Assembly: GCF_000350225.1 (NCBI RefSeq) | Contig: NW_005179189.1 | Span: forward strand, 1-64,000 | Direction of reading: 5' to 3' | DNA length: 64,000 nucleotides | Source: Chondrus crispus | Lineage: Eukaryota > Rhodophyta > Florideophyceae > Gigartinales > Gigartinaceae | In this document: positions 39,881 to 51,018 of the stretch, piece after piece | Numbering within the stretch: position 1 is the stretch's first letter | Layout of the letters: each line of letters begins with the position of its first letter | Made by a program: the position numbers and the translations under genes | The notes under the pieces: model-generated | The model's input: the letters and a program-made list of their open reading frames with translations, nothing else | The model's database searches: none | Told to the model about the DNA's origin: nothing

Positions 39881-42800
39881 CGGCCCCCCCTTAAGAGGGA
39901 ACCTCCGCGTTCACGGCAACCATTCGTATCCAAGCCTGCTGTCCTCTAGACATCGCGCCCCTGCGATTCCTGCTTCTTTTCCGTCTTCCCTTGCTCACGC
40001 CTTCTGCAGGGGTCCAGCTCCCCCTTCCGCGTCGGAGATTGTTCGCACCTTGGGCTCCAAGCATTTCGCCGTTCTTTGCTAACGTCGAGAAGGCGATCGT
40101 CAGGGGTTCTTGTCTTCTCCGAATGGCCGCGACGCACTTGCGAGAACTGCGTGTTGATCGTAGTCGCCAGCGCCCCATCACGGCTGTGCCAAGCACCCCG
40201 ATCGGATCCCTGTAGCTCATTACCCCGTTCCTCCGCCTCCTGATATTCATTGGCAGCCGGTGGGGCACCCAATCCCCTTGGCGTAGAAGCAATTGGTATC
40301 TTCCCTTTCCGAGTACAGCGATTCGTCCTTCCGCGAAAATCACCTCCCGAGGTCCTCGTCCCGCCGTTCGGGCGGCAGGACGGGGTGTCGCGGAAAAGTC
40401 GAGCCATTGAGTCAAACTGCGGTTTCTTGTCCGACCTTGGCGGCCGCCAGCGGTCGCGCTGACAGTCACACCGGTTGTGCTGTACGTCAGATCGGTGCGC
40501 CTCCGCCAGTACCCCACGAAGTCTAAGCGTGTCCTTGACCAGACGCTAGAGCTTCGGCAGTGCGATGTGCTCCTCTGCGATTCGCCGTGCGTTCCCCCCT
40601 CCTATTGGAGAGCTACTGCACCACACGAGCGGGCCATAGCGCGAGATCTGGTCGGCCGGCGTGAGCTGTCGTCCATGTGCGAGACGCCTCGATCCGCATT
40701 CTTGTCCAGACTTTTCGAATGTACGTGGCATTCTCGGTCTCAGAGGAGGGGTTGAGTGACACTCGCGGCGCGCAGCGCGCCGCGCCAGCGCGTGACGTCG
40801 AAGTCGACCGCCGTCCCGGACCCCAGTGGCGCAGCGTCGCGAGTAGTGAGGGTCGGCCGGTGCCGTGTCGCAGTAATCTGCCCTTTGTTTCCCACGTGCC
40901 GCCAAGACAGTATCTCGAATGCTGGCCTCCTGAGGCCTATTCAATTAAATATCACACGAATAGACACCCCTCCTTGCCTCTGTGGCGTATAGACTGAAGG
41001 CGCGTCCGTCCGCTGGGGTGTGTCCATGGGTCGACGTCGGCACTGGCCCTCACCAGGTTGTCGCTGTACAGTAGTGACCCCCCGCGTAGCGCGGTTTCCC
41101 TCCGATGCGTGCGACGCCGCCAGGCGTAGGGAGCTGTGACGTCGACGTTCTAGGTTCCCCGCAGTTCGGCGCGTCGATAGCGGGGCGGAGACGCGTCTGT
41201 GCTGAATTCGTTGACAACTCTGCGTGTCCCCTCTCGGTCGTGCGGTGAGGTACCCCGCCATCTGAGTCGGCGGTAGTGAATGGTGAGGGCGAGGGCCGGT
41301 CGCCCTGACGCGTCCCAAAGCGCGGGTGTTCCGCAGCGCGCGTGGGCGGCGGGGAGCCCGTGGCAAACGACGGCGCTTCGGGCAGCGGCAGATGCGCGGG
41401 GGACGCTGGTTGCTCACTGAGCGCGCTCTCTTCGGCTTGATCTTGCGCGTCCCTCTCAGTGTATCCATCCGATAAGTACAGAGGCCCCGCGTCGCCGGCC
41501 TGTCAGTGTCCGTCCGACCCCTACTGTAAACAGCGTCTACGACGTTCGTGGCGTACAGTACCCGTGCGCGCGCGTGCGCGAAGAGGCACAGCCCTGATTC
41601 CTTAATGAAATCATCCCAAAAATCATTTGCAAAAATGTTTCCCGCCAAAATCTTTTCTGCAAAATATCCCAGCACGGGCTGTGAGGGATGCATTGTCATG
41701 CGCCGCTCCAAATTCTTCTGAAAATTAGAACGCAACGACGTCAGAATTAGATTTTGCTCCAGCAATGCATATGTCCACCGGTGTGCACCCATTTTCGTAG
41801 TTTTCTGAGGAGACGGATACAGTTCGTGGCGCGTCTCGTCCGTTTATCACCGTCCCCAGTTCTGCGTAGCAATCCGCTTGCCTATTTTTTCTCTTGCAGT
41901 CTGCGTGCCGTCCGACGCATGCGGTTGTGGGCGGCTCATCCTTCTCCGTCCGCCTGAGATGAGTATCCGAGTGTCCTGACGGGATGCGAGGGGGGCGAAA
42001 GGTACGGCCTCCTTCCCGCGCGAGTTCACAAAGGACGGAGACTTGCCGTGGGGACGGGGTAGGCGCGGTACAGTCTCCGTTTATCCACCGTCCATCGAGG
42101 GCAGTGTCCCCGCTCGCCATGAAGGTCCGTGAATACAACGTCGTCGCGCTGTGCAGGTACAGCGCGGTTCCTCTCTACAACGTCCGTTGCGCGGGCCCAT
42201 TTCCGCCTTGTCTACCCCTCTTTCGTGGGGGAGGGAGTACGTATGCGCTTCTCCGTCACGAGCCTTCCCTTCAGTTCCGAGGGTCCACCCAGGGATGGGG
42301 GCGTCGGGCAGTTCGGGGTCACGGATGGTCGTATGTACGACATCATTGTAGTATGCGCCTACAGAGTGGTGCCCCGAACGGAGCCTGCCTCATCGCGAAG
42401 GGTGCGTGCAGAGCTAGCTCCTTCCCTCGCTTGTCAACTGAGGGAGCGGATGGCACGCCCCTGAGTCTCTGATCGCTCCCGAGGCCCGTGTATACGTCGG
42501 AGTCGCGGGGCTTACATGCAGTACGATCGTTCCTGTAGCATCCAACCCGCCCTTGTAGAGATGGGAGCGGCTCTTCCATGTCACTCCAGCTACTTTCGAC
42601 CGGCGTCGGACGAGCTCGACATCACGTGGACGGCCAAGAAAGATGGTCGTTAGCTTCCTTTGTAGTGGTCGTAGGTGCGAATGTACCCTGATACCATTAA
42701 CGGACCTCCTCGGTTTCTTTCCTGACTGGTACTGTTCTTTCGTATTTCTTCTTTCCGCACCTCTGCCTCTTCCACGCGAGTCACCCCTAGATTGGGTATG

Positions 42801-44975
42801 CATCGCGCTGTGAGCATTCGGCGAGGGGCCGATTTCCGTCACACGCGCCGCACTTGTGTTTGTACATCGTCACATTTTTCTAATCCACATCGGCTACGGC
42901 GTTATCCCCAATCACGCTTCGGTGGTGTCCGTCCCTTGAGCATGCCGAACGAGACAGAATTGAGATCGTAGAGCGTGATCCACATAGGAAATACTTCGTG
43001 AGGTGTTACGGATGGAACGTCCCGACCCATCACGTCCCTTTCGGCGCCCAAGCGTATCGCTCGTCTTCCGTTCCGACAAGCGTCCGGCTCTGCGGGCGTC
43101 TGATGACTCGCCCTCATACTCATGAGCACGTTCATGTATGTCCTTTTAGGAAGCTTCCGGTGCAGGGCGTCTCACGATTTCCACCCCTGCTTTCCTTATA
43201 ACCCGCATTCCCCCTGCCTCGTCCGGCGCAGGGCAGGAGTCACCGTCTCAGCCTGGTCCCCTGCCGCGTCCCCGACCATACGCCATCGGTACTCTCACTT
43301 AGTCCGGCAAATTTGGGCCGCCGCGTCAGGCGGTCATCTTGGGGGATGCCCGGTAAGCGTGTCGTTTCCGAAAGCATGAGGACCCGATGTCCGCGCCTTT
43401 TTGCGAACGTTCGGGCGAAGTGTTCTTTGACGGCATCTGGCGAGCGTTCTTCCACACCCTCGAAGAGATAGGGGTAGTTTGCGCACATGCCCCGCTACGG
43501 GGGAATATCGGGTCGGCCCGCGTGGTATCCGTCCCTCCTCATAAGTCATGCGTCCCTTCTCCGACTTGAAATCCGAGCTTCTTCTCCAACCACTTGGCAG
43601 AAGGCTTCGCCGCAGCATCGGAGTTGACGTCTTCGCCCGCAAAACAATTGAACCGGGGTGCCCGTGCAAGTAAAAATATTGCAGCAGTCGCTCTACACAT
43701 GACGTATCTCGGTGTGCATAATATCGGCATGGGGCTGGACCGTATTGAACAGAACACAGGTTCTGCATGAGGGGCCCATGACGCGTCACCACGCTCGTTT
43801 CGTGCAAGGTGCTCTACCGCGTACAGGCTCTGCGCACATCCTCTCCGCCTCTCCGTGGGGGCTGGGGAGTGCGGACGCCAGTGCCAAGCGGAATTGACGT
43901 TGCCAGGCGGCGACTATCGTATGTCTGGCGTGTTCCTCACCGCTTGTGCGTGCGTACCCTTCGGTAGGGCGGGCAGATTAAGCAGCGGTGAGAGTTTCCC
44001 TTTTGCACGAGCGACTCGCATCGCTCGTAACTGCCCGCGCGACGCGCGTCTTGAGGCATCTGTACGCGTACGGAATGAGGTACTGCCGCTGCAATCTCGC
44101 GCGTTTGAAGTTGAGAGGCAGTTTCAACGACTACGGTAGCGCGAATCTGGAAGGAGCAAAATGTGCCTGCCACAGCATGATGATCTCAATGGGTCTGGAA
44201 AGCTCGTCGGTTCGTCCAAAGGGCCCATTATCCCTCGCCGCGGGCGAATTCCGCGCGCCACGGATGGGGGAGGAGTAGCTTTTCGAGAGCACTTGGTGGG
44301 TCCTCCTGCCAGAGATTCCTATCGCTGCTTGTCTTTGCCTGGGGCAGAGGGTCGTGTTGGCATCGTTCCATACCCCCAGTCATATTTCCATTTTTTGGCC
44401 GGTGACGGTGGTTTGACTGCGCCGCTGCCCCCTCCATTCCGTCATCAGCTCTCGGATCTGATTGAACGCGTCACTGCTTATGCGCGCGCGCACTTAACGA
44501 GCGCATGCGGTTGCTGCTCGCCTGGTCCCTTTCCTCACGGGTCGTCCCCTCTCGGGCAGTACGGACTGCCCGAGGCCTATTCCGGGCGCGTTCGGAAGAC
44601 GTCCAACACTTCGGCTTGATAGTCTTCCAGCGCGCTCGGTACGCTGTACTCTACTGGAACACGACGGAACTGCAACGGCTTCGTGAGTATAGCGCACCGG
44701 CGCATGTCGTCGTGTTCGTTGGGAGGTCGTATCCTCCCTCCTTTCACTTGACGTCCCAGGGCTACTGTTCGTGACACAGTACGCCCTGTCTCACGACCCG
44801 CCTCTCGTCGGTGATGGCGGTTCGTGTCGCGTGGACTTGCGTTATCCGTGCGTCGACTGGACATCCCATGCTTCCCCGAAGTTGGTCGGCCACCCTCGTT
44901 GTGTCCTTGCGTAGACCCCCGCCCTTTCCGACCGCGAAGGGGGGTTTAATGTTTCCGGTCGACGGAGCGGTTGAG
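39881..44975 (-). mobile_element. Unassigned interior of a gypsy-type element
   Basis: Between the polypurine tract/LTR and the 3' end of the chromovirus pol. The last ~25 bases (stop codon, purine tract and GTGAACGCGGA) match the end of that pol at 44979-45008, but nothing further upstream does. ORFs of 130-280 codons exist on both strands (for example 39891-40517, 40941-41792 and 42414-42842, all minus) with no RT, integrase or gag motif. The most protein-like is LGYFAEKILAGNIFANDFWD near 41640 (minus). Possibly a non-autonomous, LARD-like interior or a strongly decayed element. Confidence 0.4.
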
Positions 44976-44986
44976 GGGCCCCCTCC

Positions 44987-47900
44987 TTAAGGGTGAACGT
45001 CCGCGTTCACTTTGGAGTTGAGGTCCCTCCCCGTGCGTCTTCGAAGACGCAGCGCATATCGAGACACCAATTCTTCGGGGATGTGGGTGCGTGCCGTCCA
45101 AGTGGGTTGGTCGTAGTCCGCCCACTTGATGAGGAACTCCGTTGTTCCGTCTTCCATCTCTCGATGCTTGAGTAGCTTCTCCACGGCGTACTGTGTTCCC
45201 TCCCTAACCTTGTCGGCAAGGTCACGCGCGGTCGTCGTGCTCATCCGTGGCACGTCCATCGGCGGGGGCGCGTACACGCAGCGGTCTGCGGACACCCGCT
45301 CGGTGACGCCATCACGATCGATTGTGATGGTTCGACGATCGTTGGCGAGGACACGGTACGGCCCCACGGCGGGCGAGAGGAGCTTGTTAGACGTCGTGTC
45401 CCCGTCGGTGGGGTTCAGATAGATGAAGTTACCTGGCTCGAGACGTGTGTTAACCGTTCGAACGCGCTTATCGAAGTCGCGTTTGTAACGGGCTTGCGTG
45501 CGTCGCAAGCTCCCGTAGGCCTTCTGGATCGTCGCATCCAGGGTCCTGAGGAACTCCGCACGCTGCGTTCCCCTATCGGCAGGTGGAACGTCCCCGCCGG
45601 TTCGTCGAAGAGAAAACTCCGGCGGGGGACGGCTTAGCACGAGCTCAAACGGGGTCGTTCGTGTGGTTCGGTGTACGTGGGAGTTATATGCGTACGTTAA
45701 CGGTCCCACGTACACGTCCCAGTCGTCTTGATGCTCGTTCACGTAATTGCGGAGCATCGACGCAATCGTTCGGTTATAGCGTTCCACTTGGCCGTTCGTC
45801 TGAGGGTGGTACGCTGACGTATAAAGGTTCGTAATTCCAAGCACTCGGCATGTGCTTTGGAAGAACTTTGCGTTGAACTGCGGTCCGTTATCCGACAGTA
45901 GCGAGCGTGGGACGCCGTACTTAAAGACCCACGCTTTGCAAAACGCCACTGCGACGGTGTAGGCGGTTACCGTCCGCAGTGCGACGACCTGCGTTAACTT
46001 CGTAAAGCGGTCGGTAATTACCAGGAGGAATCGTTCTTCTGCCTTGATCTTTGGGAGCGGCCCCAGTATATCGATCGTGAGGTTCTCCAACGGCCGCGTC
46101 GCTGGAAACAACCTTAATCGGTTTAGGTGTTTCCAAAGCTTGACGCGTTTCATCGCACAGGTTCGACAACCTCGTACGGTCGACGCGACGTCCGCGGCCA
46201 AATGTGGCCAGTAGTACTCGCGACGGAGCGCGTAGTACATGCTGTTCTGCCCCACATGCCCGGCGATGGCCGGGTTATGGCAGACCCGCAGCAACCGGGC
46301 GCGTAGAGTCCGAGGTACCACCACCTGTACGATATCAGGGTCGAAGGGGTGTCTCCGTTTGAGCACCCCTTGGTGGTCCTCGAAGAACGCGGAGTCCCGG
46401 GACTCTGACTGTCGTGCCAATACCGTTTGGCAGAAGTCATCCACGCGTTGTTCCTCGGCTATCTCCTCTATTGTAAGAGGGGCCGGCAGGTCGTCCTGCT
46501 GGGGGGCAACCTGGGAACCCGACCCATCCGCTTCGAAGTCTTGGTCGCGATCGAGGTCCACGACGTCGAACTCCTCGTTCTCTGCCCAGAAGGCGTCGTC
46601 GCCCCTCAGCTCGTCGCGCGCTCGGGCGCGCAAATTCCTTCCGGATTTCGTTCGGTTCCTTGTAGTCACGAAGACGTGGTCGGCCTCGTGGTCGCAGCTC
46701 GCGGTGCATACGTGGTCCGCGAGCTCATCCGAGACATCACGAACGGTCGTGCCCGTGTCGTAGGTGGGGATGTCGTCGTCCACCTCGACAGCCGGGCGAG
46801 GGTCGTCGGCGACCCTCGGTGATACGAGGCGTGACAGGGCGTCGGGGACCTGGTGCACGCGCCCGGGGCGGTACTGAATGGTGAAATCGTATTCAGCTAG
46901 ACGTAGCCGCCACCGGGTGAGTCTTCCGGAGCTCTCGGTCAGGGACATGAGCCACCTCAGCGCATCGTGATCCGTTCGGACGGTGAACTTCGTGCCCTCG
47001 ACGTACGGGCGCAGTGTGCGGACGGCCCACATTACAGCGAAGAACTCGCGTTCCGTAGCGCTGTAGTTGCGTTCGCTGTCGTTTAACGAATACGACCAAT
47101 ATCCGACGGGACGCCAGTTGTTGGCTTCGTCGTGTTCTTGCAGCAGCGTACACCGGAGTTGTTACGCACTTGCATCGGTATCGATCATGTACGGCCGACC
47201 GTACGGCGGAAGCGCAAGTATCGGCGGAGCGATCATCCTTGTCTTGAGGTCCTCGAACGCTTGAAGCTGGGCCTCCGTCGGATTATCGAAGTCGGGGTCG
47301 GCGTCTTTGCGGGTCATATCGGTTAGCGGTCGTGCTATCTTGGCAAACCCCTTCACGAAACGGCGGTAGACGTTGCACGCCCCGAGGAACGAGCGCACCT
47401 GCGTAAGCGTCCTCGGGAACGTGAACGTCTTGAAGGCGTCGGCCGCCGTGTCGGCCACGCTGAGCTTACCTGGGGATATCACGTGCCCCAGGTACTGCAC
47501 CTTCGGGCGGAAGAAGCTACACTTCTTGAGCTTGAGGGATATACCGGCTGTCCTCAACAAGTTCAAGACAGTGTCGAGGTGTTTGGCGTGCTCCTCGTGC
47601 GTTCGGGAAAAAACTATGACGTCGTCGAGGTATACGAGACATATCTGCCATCTTACGCCGGACAAGATGATGTCCAATGCACGTTGGAAGGTGGCCGGTG
47701 CCCCTTTGAGTCCGAACGGCATACGCAAATGGCGAAACGTACCCATATGCGTGATGAATGTGGTCTTATCCCGGTCCTCCGGCGCGACTGGGCTTTTGCC
47801 AGTAGCCTGACTTGCAGTCTGGCGTAGTGAAGACGGCTGCATCCCCTAACTAATCGATGCAGTCGTCCATCCGGGGCAGCGGATACGAATCCGCTGCCGT

Positions 47901-48398
47901 TTCTGCGTTGAGACGTCGGTAGTCAACGCAAAACCGAAGAGAGCCGTCTTTCTTCGGGACGAGCACCACCGGCGAAGCCCACTCGGTGCTCGCGGGTTCG
48001 ATTACTCCGGCGTTCAACATCTTGTTGACTTCTTTAGCAACCATCTCACGCATGGCGGGCCCCTTTCGGTAGGGCATAGAACGAATCGGTTTCGTCCCCG
48101 CCTCGACTGGTATGCGGTGCTCCGTTGCTCGTATCGTACCGAGCGCACCGCTCCACAGACTCGAATGCTTACGGAGCATGTCGAGTACCCGTGCGCGCAG
48201 CTTGTCATCGTCGATGTATAACAAGTCCATTTTTTCCCAATTCGTGGGCCAATTTTCGGGAATAAACAAATAAACGGGGAAAGGTTTTTGGACGTAGGGA
48301 TTGGGAAATTCGTACCCAGTCGTCACTTCGGCGATCAACGGATCACCAAACGTGCCCTCGAAACATTCTTCCCTAGTTGACCGGTTCTCTCGTCGCAT
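44987..48398 (-). pseudogene. Ty3/gypsy chromovirus pol (RT-RNase H-integrase-chromodomain)
   Basis: RT fingers at 48398-47850 (VIEPASTEWASPVVLVPKKD, RFCVDYRRLN) end at a TAG; a frameshift follows before THMGTFRHLRMPFGLKGAP and the catalytic YLDDVIVFS. A TAA near 47160 interrupts DTDASA before CTLLQEHDEAN. RNase H (FTVRTDHDALRWL) then leads to an HHCC integrase: Asp in LTIDILGP, Asp in LLSDNGPQF and Glu in GQVERYNR. The C-terminus is a chromodomain (YAVEKLLKHREM ... EFLIKWADYDQPTW), which directs chromoviruses to particular chromatin. Two stops and one shift make it inactive. Gag and protease are missing above 48400, where host sequence begins; a polypurine tract lies at 44979-44988 but no LTR follows. 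Confidence 0.93.
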
Positions 48399-48489
48399 CT
48401 CTCGTCGCCGCCGACGAGTCGGATGTCGTCACGCTCACCAGCAAGAACCTAGCCGATGTCGTCGCCGAGGACCAGGAGGTCACAAAAAA

Positions 48490-49565
48490 CAGCTCATGAG
48501 AGACATGAGTAAGAATCGACACCCAATGGACCGATTGCTTTGCAGTGATGTGGGGTTTGGAAAAACCGAAGTTGCAGTTCGAGCGGGTCTCCGGGTCTTG
48601 GCAACTGGGAAGCATGTCGCAATCCTTGCCCCCACTACAATTCTGGCCCAGCAACACTACGATACTTTTCGAAGCAGATTTGAAGGGGCCTCCCTCAAAG
48701 TCGCAATGGCCCGCATGACCAGATTTACTTCACGGAAGATAAACATTGAGAACAGAGATAGATTATGCTCTGGAGAGGTGCCCGTCGCCGTAGGCACTGA
48801 CATGTTACCCAACGACAAATGTATTTTCCAGACCTGGGCTTGCTGATCGTTGAAGAGGAACATAGATTGGGAGTTAATCGAAAGGAGAAGATTCGGGCCC
48901 GATACCGCGGTATTGATGAGCTCTTTATTTCAGCTACGCCAATTCCACGCACATTTCACCTATATGATGATTTTGGAAAGCAATCAGTTGTCGATCTGGT
49001 CCTAAATGGAAGGGAAATTGCAGTTACAGAGGATAATAGTGTATATGTACGGTTGGTGACGGAAGCGTGTATGACGAAGGCGATTAAGATGCAGATTGAA
49101 ACTTTCAAAAAGGGATTCTACGAGCTCATTCCCTACGACGACATTAGGATCTATAACGAGCTGGAGCTAGAACTACTCATGTCAGGGTTGCCAGACATTG
49201 ACATGGCTGATTTGAAAGCGAATGTAGAATAGACAGGCTACTCTGCCGCATCACGGCCGATCACATGGTTCTGGAGATGTAATCATAACATGGATCAAGA
49301 AGACCTGGCGCGTCTCGTGATGTTTGTGACAGGAAACAGCAAAGTGCCCTTGGAGGGCTTTGAGACGCTTCCAGGTATGAATGGGGTGCAAAAATTCCAG
49401 ATTCATTATGTCTCCGGGAACACAGTGCGCCTTCCCTTGGCTCAAATTTGCTTCAATTCAATGGATTTGCCAGAGTATAGAAGCACAGAGATTTTGTCGG
49501 AGAAACTGCTTCATGCAGTTCGGGAATGCAGCGCTGGGTTTGGATTTGCATTCGGCGGAATCTAG
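48490..49565 (+). pseudogene. Chimera of Mfd/TRCF helicase and HECT ubiquitin-ligase fragments
   Basis: The first half is transcription-repair coupling factor: HPMDRLLCSDVGFGKTEV (Walker A at about 48547-48570), APTTILAQQHYDTF, then after a one-base shift PDLGLLIVEEEHRLGV (DExH-type box) and FISATPIPRT. In the same frame the protein continues as a HECT E3 ligase: DDFGKQSVVDLVLNGREIAV, GFYELIPYDDIRI, ELELLMSGLPDIDMADL; after an in-frame TAG (49230-49232) it continues FVTGNSKVPLEGF, LPLAQICFN with the catalytic Cys at 49449-49451, and a terminal GFGFA. Mfd is plastid/bacterial in type and HECT is eukaryotic, so the fusion is not a known protein. Inference: joined pseudogene fragments. Confidence 0.85.
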
Positions 49566-50135
49566 TCGTGAAGACAGGAAGGTTGATGGACACTGAAATG
49601 AATGTGCATGCTCTAAGTTGATAATTGCTGTGGTCAGTACAGCATGATGCTGGCGATGTGCGTAGTATGATGGGGAAAGATATCAATAACTATGGGAAAG
49701 CAAGTGATTATTATCCGACGACAGTCGGGCTTAGCCCGTACGTGACGAGGAGTTTGGAGACGTGGTCCGAAGTGGATTTGCCGTTGCACACACTCGAGTG
49801 CGCGATGCTGATGCAATATCGCAGACTCTAAACTGGGTGACTACAGTACACGGTCCTTAATGAAGATGGTGATCTATTTATTATGCTTGCAATGTATTTG
49901 CGTAGACACACGGAAACAAGGGAACGATTTCTGACAATGTGAACATGTCTGTCATTTGTGCAATGGGCGGATGAATTGATCTGGGTTGGACGCAATTATT
50001 CAGTGTCTTGGAGAGCAATACTCAGAGGCGTTGAAGTTTTTTCGGACGGATCTCTTTTGCTTGGTTCATCATGATCTTCGTCGCTGGAGTAGGACAAATC
50101 GTAGGGTGCGTGCAAGTTGGTGAGTCGCATGCGAA
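49566..50135. other. Spacer, nothing supported
   Basis: Only short ORFs without motifs. Confidence 0.5.
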
Positions 50136-50570
50136 ATGGGCGGGAGTCAGGAAGGGGACTTGGATATCTATTACGGGAGATTGCTGAAGCTCATAAGTTT
50201 TGAGGTGGATGTCGAGTCTCAGCTCTCAAGCAGATGGGAGCATTGGCAGGATACCTATACGGTCGGTGTTTTCGATTGGATTGCTGGTATGGAAGTTGGA
50301 GTGCAGGGCCAAGTGTACAAAAACTGTGAAGCAAGGCATGCATTTTCGGCAACGACCGTGGAAGACGTGTCGATCATGCGGCGCCTCATTAGCGTCGTAG
50401 ATCACATCGTCCCATCAGCTTTACGCCATGAACAGACGAACAGAAGCAGTTCTACCTACAGAAGGGGACAGAAGAGAAGTTATATGTTAGACGACAACAT
50501 TCTCGCGGATGCATTACTCGATGAAAACCAGTTTTCTGAGGATGGGAAAACCGTGTTTTGCGTGGGATGA
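50136..50570 (+). CDS. Hypothetical ORF
   Basis: 144 codons with balanced composition (DIYYGRLLKLISFEVDVESQ, GVFDWIAGMEVGVQGQVY, HIVPSALRHEQTNR). No family recognised and no signal or membrane segment. It follows the Mfd-HECT pseudogene on the same strand and could be another gene fragment; overlapping minus-strand ORFs weaken the call. Confidence 0.3.
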   Translation: MGGSQEGDLDIYYGRLLKLISFEVDVESQLSSRWEHWQDTYTVGVFDWIAGMEVGVQGQVYKNCEARHAFSATTVEDVSIMRRLISVVDHIVPSALRHEQTNRSSSTYRRGQKRSYMLDDNILADALLDENQFSEDGKTVFCVG

Positions 50571-51018
50571 GAGAGAGATAGTGAGAGGAGAGTGCATAGT
50601 GCGTGAAGTGCGGGACTAGCCGCAAAAGGACGACGGCCAGCATGCGCAGGGCGCGGCGCGAGCGCGAGACGGCGGCGGCGAGAGAGGGGTGGGCGTCGGA
50701 GTCGGCAGGGCGCGGCGGCAGGGTCCAGTCCGGATGGCACGCGGCGAAGTGCGGGCCGATCAGGGCGCTGGCAAGCAAGGCGTCGAGGCGGACGATGGAC
50801 GCCGGCGGCGGCGCGGGCGGGGCGCACGGAGAGGACGGCGGCGACGGGGTGGGCGACGGGGTGGGCGAGCGCGGCGGGGTGGACAGGTCGTCAGCGACGA
50901 GCGGCAGCTCCGCGGGCGGCTCGTGCGGGTACGGCGAGACCAGCAGCAGCAGCGGGCGCGCGGGCCGTCGTATATAGTGTCGAGGAACCGAATAAAGAGC
51001 AGTGCAAAAACGCCGCAA
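50452..51018 (-). CDS. Hypothetical Pro/Ser-rich ORF
   Basis: 188 codons, GC-rich and unlike the flanks. The middle is a Pro/Ser linker (PTPSPTPSPPSSP) between two more ordered parts (RLDALLASALIGPHFAA and RRALRMLAVVLLRLVPHF). No domain recognised. Could be an exon or first part of a gene, or chance in GC-rich DNA. Confidence 0.3.
   Translation of the reverse strand: MRRFCTALYSVPRHYIRRPARPLLLLVSPYPHEPPAELPLVADDLSTPPRSPTPSPTPSPPSSPCAPPAPPPASIVRLDALLASALIGPHFAACHPDWTLPPRPADSDAHPSLAAAVSRSRRALRMLAVVLLRLVPHFTHYALSSHYLSLIPRKTRFSHPQKTGFHRVMHPRECCRLTYNFSSVPFCR

Noticed and set aside
40941..41792. 283-codon minus-strand ORF as a host gene
   Set aside because: No recognised domain, Arg-rich second half, and it lies in what appears to be the interior of an LTR element; kept only as part of that region.
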